Source: Thiodiazotropha sp040791665
GTDB taxonomy: Bacteria; Pseudomonadota; Gammaproteobacteria; Chromatiales; Chromatiaceae
Assembly (NCBI GenBank): GCA_040791665.1
Contig: JBFNNX010000023.1
Span: 600,445-664,444, forward strand
Direction: 5' to 3'
Length of the DNA stretch: 64,000 nt
Below are positions 41,840 to 50,175 of the stretch, piece after piece. The notes under the pieces were generated by a model. The model did no database searches. It was not told the origin of the DNA and was given only the letters and a program-made list of their open reading frames with translations. Position numbers and translations under genes: made by a program. Position 1 is the first letter of the stretch. Every line of letters starts with the position of its first letter.

Positions 41840-43114
41840 ATGACGGAAGTAATCGCAACCAATGAGACTATTCTCGTGGTCGGTGGCGGCATCAGCGGCA
41901 TGACCGCTGCATTGGAGGCCGCTGAGACGGGAAAGCAGGTCGTACTGGTTGAAAAGCGCCCCTATGTCGGCGGTCGCGTCACCCAGCTGTATAAATACTT
42001 TCCCAAGCTCTGCTTTCCCACCTGCGGGTTGGAGATCAATCAGCGCCGGGCAAAGATGAACCCGAACCTCAACATCATCACCATGGCCGAGGTTACCGAC
42101 ATCAAGGGTGAGGCGGGCAATTACACCGCCACTGTCAAGATCAGCCCCCGTTACGTGAATGAGAACTGCACCGCCTGTGGCGATTGCGCCAAGGCAGTGG
42201 AGACTGAATTCGACGATGAATTCAACTATGAGATGGGCAAACGCAAAGGCGCCTATCTGCCCCACCGTATGGCGCACCCCCAGCGTTATGTGCTCGATCC
42301 GGCAATCATCGGCACCGATGATGCGCAGAAGGCAAAGGATGCGTGCAAGGTCAACGCCATCGATCTGGACATGCAGGAAGAGACCATCGAGTTCAAGGCC
42401 GGCGCGGTCGTCTGGGCCACCGGGTGGCAGCCCTACGATGCGAACAAGATTCAACCTTACGGCTACGATCGCATCGCCAACGTGATCACCAGCGTCGAGT
42501 TCGAGCGCATGGCCGATCCCAACGGCCCCACCGGCGGCAAGCTGGTGCGCCCCTCCGACGGCAAGGAGGTCAAGTCGGTGGCCTTTATCCAGTGCGCCGG
42601 TTCCCGGGACAAGAACCACCTGCTGCACTGCTCGCGCATCTGCTGCATGGCCTCCCTGAAGCAGGCCACCTACCCGGCGGATGAGGTGGACATCTCCATC
42701 TACTATATCGACATCCGCGCCATCGACCGCTTCGAGGACTTCTACCAGACGGTCAAGGCGAAAGAGAACGTCAGCTTCATCAAATCCAAGGTTGCCTCCA
42801 TTGTGGAGAACAAGGAGAACGGCAACCCGACCCTGCACGGCGTCGATACCGAGGGTTACAACCGCTACGCCAACGAGCATGACCTGGTGGTCCTGGCCGT
42901 CGGCATGGAGCCCAGCGTCGATAAAGCGAGCTTCCCGGTGGAGATCGTCATCAACGAAGAGGGCTTCATCGAGCCCGCGCCCGAGAACGGCGGTGTCTTC
43001 GCCGCCGGGTGTTCGTCCGATGCGCTGGATGTCAACCGCGCCGTTCAACACGCCACCGGTGCCGCCATGCGCGCCATCCAGGTGGTCAACCGCGTAGCAG
43101 CGACGGAGGGTTAA
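41840..43114 (+). CDS. qmoA: QmoA, FAD-binding subunit of quinone-interacting oxidoreductase
   Basis: A 424-residue HdrA-like flavoprotein. ILVVGGGISGMTAALEA is the FAD Rossmann motif and VGGRVTQLYKYFPKLCFPTC is characteristic of QmoA. CTACGDCAKA and the HCSRICCM region hold clustered cysteines for iron-sulfur binding. In sulfate reducers Qmo passes electrons from the quinone pool to APS reductase; in sulfur oxidisers the flow is thought to run in reverse, from AprBA to quinone. First gene of qmoA-qmoB-hdrC-hdrB. Strong GGAGGA ribosome-binding site; the operon has a high-expression codon bias. Confidence 0.95.
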   Translation: MTEVIATNETILVVGGGISGMTAALEAAETGKQVVLVEKRPYVGGRVTQLYKYFPKLCFPTCGLEINQRRAKMNPNLNIITMAEVTDIKGEAGNYTATVKISPRYVNENCTACGDCAKAVETEFDDEFNYEMGKRKGAYLPHRMAHPQRYVLDPAIIGTDDAQKAKDACKVNAIDLDMQEETIEFKAGAVVWATGWQPYDANKIQPYGYDRIANVITSVEFERMADPNGPTGGKLVRPSDGKEVKSVAFIQCAGSRDKNHLLHCSRICCMASLKQATYPADEVDISIYYIDIRAIDRFEDFYQTVKAKENVSFIKSKVASIVENKENGNPTLHGVDTEGYNRYANEHDLVVLAVGMEPSVDKASFPVEIVINEEGFIEPAPENGGVFAAGCSSDALDVNRAVQHATGAAMRAIQVVNRVAATEG

Positions 43115-43118
43115 GAGA

Positions 43119-45368
43119 GTGGCCGACGATAAGAAATTTGCTGGATATGTCTGCACCGGCTGTGGCCTGGGCGAGCGCCTGGACGCCGGTCAGCTGGAAA
43201 CCACCGCGACCCGCGACGGCAAGATGCAGAGCTGCAAGCAGCACGAGATGCTCTGCTCCGCCGAGGGCGTGCAGATGATCAAAGACGACATCGCCAACGA
43301 CGGTGTCACCCATGTCATGATCGCCGCCTGTTCACGCCGCGCCAAGGTTGAGGCCTTCAACTTCACCGACGTCGCCCTGACCCGCGCCAACCTGCGTGAG
43401 GGTGTCATCTGGGTGCGTCCCGATACGGACGAGAACACCGAGACCACCCAGGAGATGGCGGACGACTACATCCGCATGGCCTGCGCTGAGCTGAAGTCGA
43501 TGAGCAAGCCTTCGGCCTCCGGTGAGCAGTCCCTCAACAAGAACATCCTGGTTGTGGGTGGCGGTATCACCGGTATGACGGCGGCCATCGAGGCTGCGGC
43601 GGCCGGCTATCCCGTCCACCTGGTGGAGAAGAGCGGCAAACTGGGTGGCGCGATCGGCAGCTACTACAAGGTCATCCCGACCCGTTCGCCCTACGATGCC
43701 CCGGCCGAGAATCCGGTCCCCGGCATGGTCGAGGCGATCGAGGCCGCCGACAACATTACCGTTCACTTGAACAGCGCCATCGCCAAAACCGAAGGCGCTC
43801 CCGGACGCTTCAGCGTCGAGGTGGCTACCGAATCCGGCAGCAGCGAAACCCTCACCATCGGCGCCATCGTACAGGCTTCAGGCTTTAAACCCTATGATGC
43901 CAACAAGCTGCCGGAGTTTGCCTACGACAAGTCGGCGGACGTGATCACCAACCACGAGCTGGAAGCGCTGGCGGTCGCCGCCAACGGCGGACCGATCAAG
44001 CGTCCATCCGACGGCAAAGAGGTCCAATCGGTCTGCTTTATTCAGAATGCCGGTCAATGCTCCGACAAAGAGGGCCACCTGACCTACTTCGCCGGCGTCA
44101 CCGACCTCGTCTCCATCAAGCAGGCGATGTACTTCAAGGAGTTGAACGGCGATTGCGACACCACTATCCTGTTTGACAACCTGCGTACCCCCGGTGCCGG
44201 CGGTGAGGATTTCTACCGCGCCGGTCAGCAGGCGATGGTCACTTTCTCCAAGGGTATCGCCTCACAAGTGGTCCCGGGCGACAGCCTGACCGTGAAGTTC
44301 GAGGACAAAATCCTCAACGAAGAGACCGAGATGGCCTGCGACCTGGTGGTATTGGCCACCGGCATGGAGCCCAACTCCGGCCCCGATCCCTATGCCCAGT
44401 TGATGGTGGACGAGGCGGAGGATGAAGAGGAGAAGGCCAAGGCCCAGGCGATCCTTGAGAACGCACCGCCCTCGATCCTCAACCTGCAATATCGTCAGGG
44501 TACCGACCTGCCCCACTTGAAGAACGGGTTCAACGACTCGCACTTCATCTGCTTCCCCTACGAGACACGCCGTACCGGGATCTATGCCGCCGGCCCGGTG
44601 CGTCGCCCCATGGACGCCCAGCAGGCCCGTGACGATGCCACCGGCGCGGCGCTGAAGGCGATCCAGGCGGCCGAGAACGCCGGGCTGGGACGCGCGGCAC
44701 ACCCCCGCTCCGGCGACCTCTCGTTCCCGAGCTTCCGCAAGGAGGGTTGCACACAGTGTAAGCGCTGTACCGTCGAGTGCCCCTTCGGCGCCATCAACGA
44801 GGACGAGGAAGGCTATCCGATGTACAACGAATCACGTTGTCGTCGTTGCGGCACCTGTATGGGTGCCTGTCCTGTACGCGTTATCTCCTTCGAGAACTAC
44901 TCGGTCGAGACCGTCAACCAGCAGATCAAGAACGTCGATATCCCGGAAGAGTGGGACGAGAAACCGCGTATTCTGGTACTGGCTTGTGAGAACGACGCCT
45001 ATCCGGCGCTCGATCAGGCGGCTCAGGCCGGCGTCGAGATCAACCCCTGGGCGCGTGTGATCCCGGTTCGTTGTCTCGGTTCCGTGAGTCTCTCCTGGGT
45101 GACCGACGCACTCAACAACGGCTATGACGGCATCGTCATGATGGGCTGTCGTCGTGATGACGACTACCAATGCCACTTTGTACGCGGCTCGGCCATGGCG
45201 GCGGAACGCATGAGCAAGGTGGGTGACACCCTCGATACGCTGAACCTGGAACCGGAACGCGTGATCCTTCATGAGGTGGCCATTACCGATGTGGAGCGTG
45301 CGCCCCAGTTGATCAACGACATGGCGGAGACCGTCGAGAAGATCGGCCTGAGTCCGTTCAAGTTCTAA
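43119..45368 (+). CDS. qmoB: QmoB, FAD and iron-sulfur subunit of quinone-interacting oxidoreductase
   Basis: A 749-residue protein. The N-terminal part (about 1-130) has YVCTGCGLGERLDAGQLE. The HdrA-like FAD domain starts with ILVVGGGITGMTAAIEA. Two [4Fe-4S] ferredoxin motifs follow, CTQCKRCTVECPFGAI and CRRCGTCMGACPVRVI. The C-terminal 130 residues form an MvhD-like domain (ILVLACENDAYPALDQA, VRCLGSVSLSW, GCRRDDDYQC). Such HdrA-MvhD fusions are typical of QmoB. GTG start four bases after qmoA stops, so co-translation is likely. It should interact with QmoA and AprBA. Confidence 0.95.
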   Translation: MADDKKFAGYVCTGCGLGERLDAGQLETTATRDGKMQSCKQHEMLCSAEGVQMIKDDIANDGVTHVMIAACSRRAKVEAFNFTDVALTRANLREGVIWVRPDTDENTETTQEMADDYIRMACAELKSMSKPSASGEQSLNKNILVVGGGITGMTAAIEAAAAGYPVHLVEKSGKLGGAIGSYYKVIPTRSPYDAPAENPVPGMVEAIEAADNITVHLNSAIAKTEGAPGRFSVEVATESGSSETLTIGAIVQASGFKPYDANKLPEFAYDKSADVITNHELEALAVAANGGPIKRPSDGKEVQSVCFIQNAGQCSDKEGHLTYFAGVTDLVSIKQAMYFKELNGDCDTTILFDNLRTPGAGGEDFYRAGQQAMVTFSKGIASQVVPGDSLTVKFEDKILNEETEMACDLVVLATGMEPNSGPDPYAQLMVDEAEDEEEKAKAQAILENAPPSILNLQYRQGTDLPHLKNGFNDSHFICFPYETRRTGIYAAGPVRRPMDAQQARDDATGAALKAIQAAENAGLGRAAHPRSGDLSFPSFRKEGCTQCKRCTVECPFGAINEDEEGYPMYNESRCRRCGTCMGACPVRVISFENYSVETVNQQIKNVDIPEEWDEKPRILVLACENDAYPALDQAAQAGVEINPWARVIPVRCLGSVSLSWVTDALNNGYDGIVMMGCRRDDDYQCHFVRGSAMAAERMSKVGDTLDTLNLEPERVILHEVAITDVERAPQLINDMAETVEKIGLSPFKF

Positions 45369-45381
45369 ACGACGGTGACAA

Positions 45382-45401
45382 GGGCCTGCCCCGGCAGGCC
45401 C
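45382..45401 (+). terminator. Strong hairpin in the qmoB-hdrC gap
   Basis: GGGCCTGCC-CC-GGCAGGCCC, a perfect 9-bp stem with a 2-base loop, 13 bases after qmoB. No T-run follows. It may be an mRNA-stabilising or processing element that sets different levels of QmoAB and HdrCB. Confidence 0.45.
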
Positions 45402-45434
45402 TGCGCTGAAAGGACGGCCTGAACAACTTTACTT

Positions 45435-45477
45435 TTTGTAGGGTGGGCCTGGCCAACCACCCTGGACACCCTACAAA
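45435..45477 (+). repeat. Nested inverted repeat upstream of hdrC
   Basis: TTTGTAGGGTG (45435-45445) and CACCCTACAAA (45467-45477) are perfect 11-base arms, and GGGTGG...CCACCC pairs again inside. The element sits between qmoB and hdrC, about 12 bases before hdrC. Sequences of the type 'GTAGGGTGGGCC' recur as dispersed repeats in many proteobacteria. It would present the hdrC ribosome-binding site just after a stable hairpin. Confidence 0.5.
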
Positions 45478-45488
45478 GGGGAGTAAAA

Positions 45489-46112
45489 ATGAGTGATTTA
45501 AACACCGCAATGATTGAAAAGTACCGCAGCAACTTCCTGAAGGAGGTTGAGGCGAATGTAGAGGAGGGCGAATGGGTCAAGATGTGCATGCAGTGCGGCG
45601 TGTGCTCCGGCTCCTGCCCACTGGGTAAGCATTGGGATCATCCACCGCAGGAGATCTTCATGATGATCCGCGCCAACAAGCGCGAAGAGGTGCTGAGTAC
45701 CGACTCCATGTGGATGTGTACCTCCTGCTACAACTGTATCGCACGCTGCCCGCGTGGACTGCCGATCACCCACATCATGCACGGCCTGGCGGTCTACTCG
45801 AAGCGTCTCGGCCTGACCCAGAAGAAGCAGCCCACCGCCGAGTTCTCTCAGATCTTCTGGGACAACCTCATGAAGAAGGGTCGCGTCAACGAGTTGAAAC
45901 TCGGTCTCTCCATGTACTTCAAGGACGGTTTCGGTCAGGGCATCAAGAACGCCATGGCCAACCAGAAACTGGGTCAGAACATGATGAAGGCCAAACGCAT
46001 GAACGCCATGGAGTTCTTTGGCGGACACAGCGTGAAAGATCTCTCCGGCTTCCAGAACATGGTGAAGAAGGCCCTGGAGATCGAAGAAGGCAATCTGAAA
46101 GACGTGAAGTGA
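45489..46112 (+). CDS. hdrC: HdrC-like iron-sulfur protein of the Qmo operon
   Basis: A 207-residue protein with two complete [4Fe-4S] motifs, CMQCGVCSGSCP (Cys33, 36, 39, 43) and CTSCYNCIARCP (Cys77, 80, 83, 87), as in heterodisulfide-reductase subunit C. Unlike QmoC it has no membrane domain. In Qmo operons of some Gram-positive sulfate reducers and sulfur oxidisers, HdrCB replaces the membrane QmoC subunit. It should pass electrons between QmoAB and HdrB. GGGGAG precedes the ATG, and hdrB follows 13 bases after its stop. Confidence 0.93.
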   Translation: MSDLNTAMIEKYRSNFLKEVEANVEEGEWVKMCMQCGVCSGSCPLGKHWDHPPQEIFMMIRANKREEVLSTDSMWMCTSCYNCIARCPRGLPITHIMHGLAVYSKRLGLTQKKQPTAEFSQIFWDNLMKKGRVNELKLGLSMYFKDGFGQGIKNAMANQKLGQNMMKAKRMNAMEFFGGHSVKDLSGFQNMVKKALEIEEGNLKDVK

Positions 46113-46125
46113 GGAACAGACCGAC

Positions 46126-47025
46126 ATGGCTAAGATAGAACTCTCATTCTACCCGGGTTGCTCCTCACAAAAGGGAGCCACCTCTTCCAACTATTTAGTC
46201 TCCGCGCAGACCATGTGCGAGGAGCTGGACATCCAGCTCAACGAGATCCCGGACTGGAACTGCTGCGGCGCCTCCATCGGCTACGGCGGCGGCGGCGAGC
46301 TGCCCCGTCTGGCCCTCTCCGCACGCAATATCGCGCTGTCCGAAGAGCACAACGCCGGCCAGGAGATCGTCGCCACCTGCGCCGCCTGCTGGCTCTCCAC
46401 CCGCGAGGCCAAGGAACGTCTGCATGAAGATGAGCAAATGCTCAAGGACGCCAACGCCGCCCTCTCCGAGGCGGGCCTGAAATACAAGGGCGAGTCCAAC
46501 GTCCGCCACATGGTGGAAGTGCTGGTCGAGGATATCGGTTTCGACGGCATCAAATCCAAGGTCAAGAAGCCCCTCGAGGGCCTCAAGATCGCCGGTTACG
46601 TCGGCTGTCAGACCAACCGCCCCTTCGGTATCGCCGGTGAGTCCTTCGAAAATCCGAAGTACCTCGACAACATCGTGGAAGCAGTCGGTGCCGAGTCGAT
46701 CCCCACCTATGAGAAAAAGGTACAGTGCTGCGGCGGCGCCCTCGCCTTCTCCGAGCCGGAAAAGTCACAGGAGATGATCAAGGGCATCATCGAAGCGGCC
46801 TACGACAACGGCGCCGACATGATCGTCACCCCCTGCCCCCTGTGTCAGGCCAATGTGGAGATCTATCAGGACAACATCAATGAGACCTACGGCACCAAGT
46901 TCAGCATGCCGGTAGTTTATTACTCTACGTTGATGAGTGTCGCCTTTGGGCGCAGCGCCAAGGATGCCGCACTCGACGGCCAGGTAATCCCGGCCAAACA
47001 ACTGGAGGAGATCGCCAACAAATAA
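46126..47025 (+). CDS. hdrB: HdrB-like CCG-domain protein of the Qmo operon
   Basis: A 299-residue protein with two CCG domains: Cys12, Cys46-Cys47 and Cys85-x-x-Cys88 in the first, then GCQTNRP, QCCGGALAF and CPLCQ in the second. Spacing fits Cx31-39CCx35-36CxxC, the ligands of the non-cubane [4Fe-4S] clusters of HdrB. In methanogens HdrB reduces CoM-S-S-CoB; in a sulfur oxidiser the partner is unknown and may be a quinone module or a thiol carrier. Last gene of the operon, with a clear terminator downstream. No membrane segment. Confidence 0.93.
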   Translation: MAKIELSFYPGCSSQKGATSSNYLVSAQTMCEELDIQLNEIPDWNCCGASIGYGGGGELPRLALSARNIALSEEHNAGQEIVATCAACWLSTREAKERLHEDEQMLKDANAALSEAGLKYKGESNVRHMVEVLVEDIGFDGIKSKVKKPLEGLKIAGYVGCQTNRPFGIAGESFENPKYLDNIVEAVGAESIPTYEKKVQCCGGALAFSEPEKSQEMIKGIIEAAYDNGADMIVTPCPLCQANVEIYQDNINETYGTKFSMPVVYYSTLMSVAFGRSAKDAALDGQVIPAKQLEEIANK

Positions 47026-47050
47026 CAAGGCGATCCAGCTTCGGTATTGA

Positions 47051-47075
47051 AAGCCCGCTTTTGCGGGCTTTTTTT
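47051..47075 (+). terminator. Intrinsic terminator of the qmo-hdr operon
   Basis: AAGCCCGC-TTTT-GCGGGCTT followed by TTTTT, 25 bases after the hdrB stop codon. A textbook rho-independent terminator. Confidence 0.92.
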
Positions 47076-47249
47076 ATATCCCGAAGCTTGATCTACCTGT
47101 TCGCTCCAGAATCAGATGCTGAGGTATTCCTGGTAGGGTAATTCCCTCCCTTCCATTTATTCAGGTGCAATCCTCCGTGATCGTACAAGCCTGCCAATAT
47201 CTGACATTTAAACCGAGACCTTTCCCCTCTTGTCTGGCTACTTTAGCGA

Positions 47250-48905
47250 TCAGACTTTGAAGCGTTCCACCAGCCCTTTGAGCTGCTCCGCCAGTTTGGC
47301 AAGATCGTCGCTGGCCGCCGAGGTCTGTTGTGCTCCTACCGCTGACTGTTCCGCTACCTCATTGATACTGACGATACTACGATTGATCTCTTCAGTGACC
47401 GAACTCTGCTCCTCGGCTGCACTGGCGATCTGGGTATTCATATTGGAAATCTGCTCCACGGCGGCATTAATAGTCTGCAACGCCTCACCAGCGGCTGCAG
47501 CCTGTTCCACCCCGACCAGGGTCACCTCCTTGCCCTCTGCCATCACCTTGACTGCTTTATTGGCGCCGGACTGAAGATTGCAGATCATCTCCTCAATCTC
47601 CTGGGTCGACTTTTGGGTACGCCCGGCCAGGGTACGGACCTCATCCGCCACTACAGCAAAACCACGCCCCTGCTCACCGGCCCGTGCGGCCTCGATTGCT
47701 GCATTGAGGGCCAGCAGATTAGTCTGCTCGGCGATACTCTTGATGACATCGAGTACTGAACCGATATTCATACTCTCAGATTCGAGCTGCCCGATCACAC
47801 CCACGGCCTCATCCACCTCTTTGGCCAGCTCGCCGATGACATCGATCACCTTGTCGATTACCTGCTTGCCCTGATGGAACGTTTTGTCAGCAGCTCGCGC
47901 AGCCTCGGCAGCCTCGACAGCGTTACGCGCCACCTCTTGCACCGTGGCGCTCATCTCGTTCATCGCCGTGGCAACCTGACTCGTCTCAGAGAGCTGCTGA
48001 TTGATACCGGAGTTCGTTTGGGTCGTCACTGTCGAAGTCTCCTCAGCGGCGGATGCAAGCTGAGTTACTGAATCCTTCACTTCATTGATAGCGTCATGGA
48101 ACTTGTCCGCCATCCTGTTGAAGGCAATGGCGATATGGCTAAGCTCATCCTTGTTCTGATAATTCACACGTGCCCCAAGGTCTCCATCAGCCAGCTGTTT
48201 GGCCGTCCCCTCGATCAGGCTGACGCCACGGGAAATATTAGTGATAATGAGATAGGCAAGCACCAAACTGAACAGCGCACCCACCACCAAACTGACAATG
48301 ACCCAGATGATCATGGAGTGGTAAGCCTCGTCCGTCTCGGCAAAAAATCTGGCGGCCTCCTCTTCCTGGATCTTGGACAGGGATTCAATGGTCCCTTTCA
48401 TCTCCTTTATGACAGGATTGAGCAGACTCAAAACCAGACTTTCGGCTTCATGATAGTGTCCCGCCTTGAGGTTCTCGTGTATCTTTTCCACGGCCTCCTT
48501 TTCGAACTTCTGCAATTCGGCCTGAAAGACGCTGGCCAACCGTTTCTCCTCTTCCCCCAAGTGGGAAGCCATGAATTCCGCCCAGTGCTCATCGATTGAT
48601 TCGATGTTGTGCTCAATTTGTTCGATATGCGTGTTCACGGCATGGTCATGCATTGATGAGAACGTTGATCTTGGGTCGTGTTGCAGTGCGAGCAGTATCT
48701 GAGACCGGCTATTCTCAGCCGCTTCCAGAATTGTCGCCAGCGCACTCAAATGTGCCATGTCTTTGTGGTATAGCTCATCAATGGCGTGATCGGCATTGCG
48801 CATGCCACCCAGACCCATCATCCCGATGAAGAGCGCTAATAGCAGCATAAGACCGACTAAGATGTAGAGACGTAGTTTTATAGGCAGATTATGAAGAAAT
48901 GACAT
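47250..48905 (-). CDS. Methyl-accepting chemotaxis protein, 4HB-MCP type
   Basis: About 551 residues. Two membrane helices (about 15-35 and 200-225) bracket a periplasmic four-helix-bundle sensor. A HAMP domain (EGTAKQLADGDLGARVNYQ) and the signalling domain follow, with the tip SIAEQTNLLALNAAIEAARAG. Glu/Gln-rich adaptation sites are visible in QLASAAEETSTV and ASAAEEQSSVTEEI. It reports an unknown ligand to CheA. The longer frame from 48917 starts at TTG; ATG 48905 is preferred. No CheB/CheR pentapeptide at the C-terminus (LVERFKV). Confidence 0.92.
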   Translation of the reverse strand: MSFLHNLPIKLRLYILVGLMLLLALFIGMMGLGGMRNADHAIDELYHKDMAHLSALATILEAAENSRSQILLALQHDPRSTFSSMHDHAVNTHIEQIEHNIESIDEHWAEFMASHLGEEEKRLASVFQAELQKFEKEAVEKIHENLKAGHYHEAESLVLSLLNPVIKEMKGTIESLSKIQEEEAARFFAETDEAYHSMIIWVIVSLVVGALFSLVLAYLIITNISRGVSLIEGTAKQLADGDLGARVNYQNKDELSHIAIAFNRMADKFHDAINEVKDSVTQLASAAEETSTVTTQTNSGINQQLSETSQVATAMNEMSATVQEVARNAVEAAEAARAADKTFHQGKQVIDKVIDVIGELAKEVDEAVGVIGQLESESMNIGSVLDVIKSIAEQTNLLALNAAIEAARAGEQGRGFAVVADEVRTLAGRTQKSTQEIEEMICNLQSGANKAVKVMAEGKEVTLVGVEQAAAAGEALQTINAAVEQISNMNTQIASAAEEQSSVTEEINRSIVSINEVAEQSAVGAQQTSAASDDLAKLAEQLKGLVERFKV

Positions 48906-49296
48906 TTTGATCACCAAGTGCGCATGAATGTAATCGACAGATTTGCTCTTGACGCAGACCGCTACTCGCTGTGATCAACCCCCTTCCCTAGAACCCGCCA
49001 TACATGCCTGACGACGAAGAGGCAAAATATATACTACTTGTTAGTAATCGGCCCAATGAATTGATACTTTAATACAATTGCAATCCGTATGGAGATTGTT
49101 CGGGCGCTCACCTGAAGGCAGTTAATACCATCCGTAAAATTTGTCTGCTTCATCAGTAAAAACACACAATCCCCATACTTGGTCAGGTCATCATCCAGAA
49201 CCTGGATTATCTCTCGAGGCCAACCCCTTTTATTAATGGTTAGAGCGGGTTTCTGTGGTAAGTAAATAATTCATCCGCTGAGGGATGGTTTTGGAA
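48906..49296. other. Intergenic region between chemoreceptor and the IS remnant
   Basis: A 391-base AT-rich stretch. It should contain the chemoreceptor promoter. No sigma-28 consensus at correct spacing and no coding frame seen. Confidence 0.4.
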
Positions 49297-49918
49297 TAAC
49301 CCCTATAAGGGGTTAATTTGCCTTGCCCCCTGAGGAGGCAAGGTTCGTTGTCACACCTGTTCACGCTGACCCTAACTATATATCCAGGCCTCTTCGTTCT
49401 GACATACGTTCTCGACGTTCCTGGTACTGCACATAAGTGTGAACTTTCTCCTCACCAAGCCCGACCGTATCAATACAGTAACCACGCGCCCAAAACCTAT
49501 TTCCCCAATATTTTCGCTTTTTCAGTTCCCGAAACCGATTGAATACCCGGATCGCAATCCTTCCCTCAGCATCCCAACATAATTTGATACCGATACCTTT
49601 GGAGGAATCATCACCAACAGGTGCACATGATCAACCTGTACGCTCAATTCCACTATCTTCTACCTTCTGTTGCTCCGAAAACGCTCGAATGCAGCTATCT
49701 ACCTCTACTCCAACTTGACCTTGTAGTATCCTAAATCTATATTATGGCACCCATACAATATGGTACTAACAGTGCCAAATCGCATGTGATAACTTCCTGA
49801 ATCGACTCATCTGGTTTGCTCCTCTTGGATTGTTGTGGGGACAGCAACCCAGTAGAGTACCAGATGTGTCGATCAACTGGCAAAGCCGTTGATCTCTGAC
49901 CACGCCCTAAGGGTGTGG
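49297..49918 (-). mobile_element. Decayed IS200/IS605-family element (tnpA only)
   Basis: The element is bounded by hairpins, as IS200 elements are. One end has TAACCCCT-ATA-AGGGGTTA (49297-49315) and CCTTGCC...GGCAAGG (49321-49343). The other has CCACGCCC-TAA-GGGTGTGG (49900-49918) and GATCAAC...GTTGATC (49871-49893). Between them lies a full-length but broken tnpA. No tnpB accessory gene. The exact ends are uncertain, because IS200 elements lack terminal inverted repeats and target duplications. Confidence 0.7.
49376..49810 (-). pseudogene. tnpA: IS200/IS605 TnpA (Y1 transposase) pseudogene
   Basis: Reading from ATG 49810 and correcting lesions gives a full Y1 transposase: MSRFRKLSHAIWHC-[stop]-YHIVWVP-[stop]-YRFRILQGQVG, then VELSVQVDHVHLLVMIPPK with the HxH metal motif, and IAIRVFNRFRELKKRKYWGN, FWARGYCIDTVGLG and VHTYVQYQERRE with the catalytic Tyr. 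Lesions are TAG for Gln at codon 15, TAA for Lys at about codon 22, an inserted G near 49664 (GAAGATAGTG for GAAATAGTG) and a deleted A near 49578 (CTGAGGGAAGG for CTGAAGGGAAGG). Four independent lesions mean it has been dead for some time. The ribosome-binding site AGAGGAG is still present. Confidence 0.85.
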
Positions 49919-50175
49919 TTTTTTCTGTTAACAATAAATGGTTCCATACAGCGGCGGTCGGCCTTCTGCTGGAACGTTCGGGTATACCCAACGGGTTTAG
50001 GTATCCTTGTACACACCTTCCGCAAAACTACAACCCAGATAATTTACTATCTGTAAACAGTCAGTAAATTGCGATCGGCTTCACATCATCCATGACATCG
50101 ATACGATAATAATTTCACAAGCATGTTTCTTTGCTCGAACTTTCAGGGATGAAGCAATAGCCATTGAGACCCCTG
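49919..50175. other. AT-rich flank between IS remnant and sulfotransferase-like gene
   Basis: TTTTTTCTG follows the IS-end hairpin, so on the plus strand this hairpin could act as a terminator. The rest is AT-rich promoter-like sequence before the next gene. Confidence 0.35.

Noticed and set aside
42343..46586. Long open frames on both strands inside the qmo-hdr operon
   Set aside because: High-GC codon bias of this operon opens other frames; only the four described frames carry family motifs and ribosome-binding sites.
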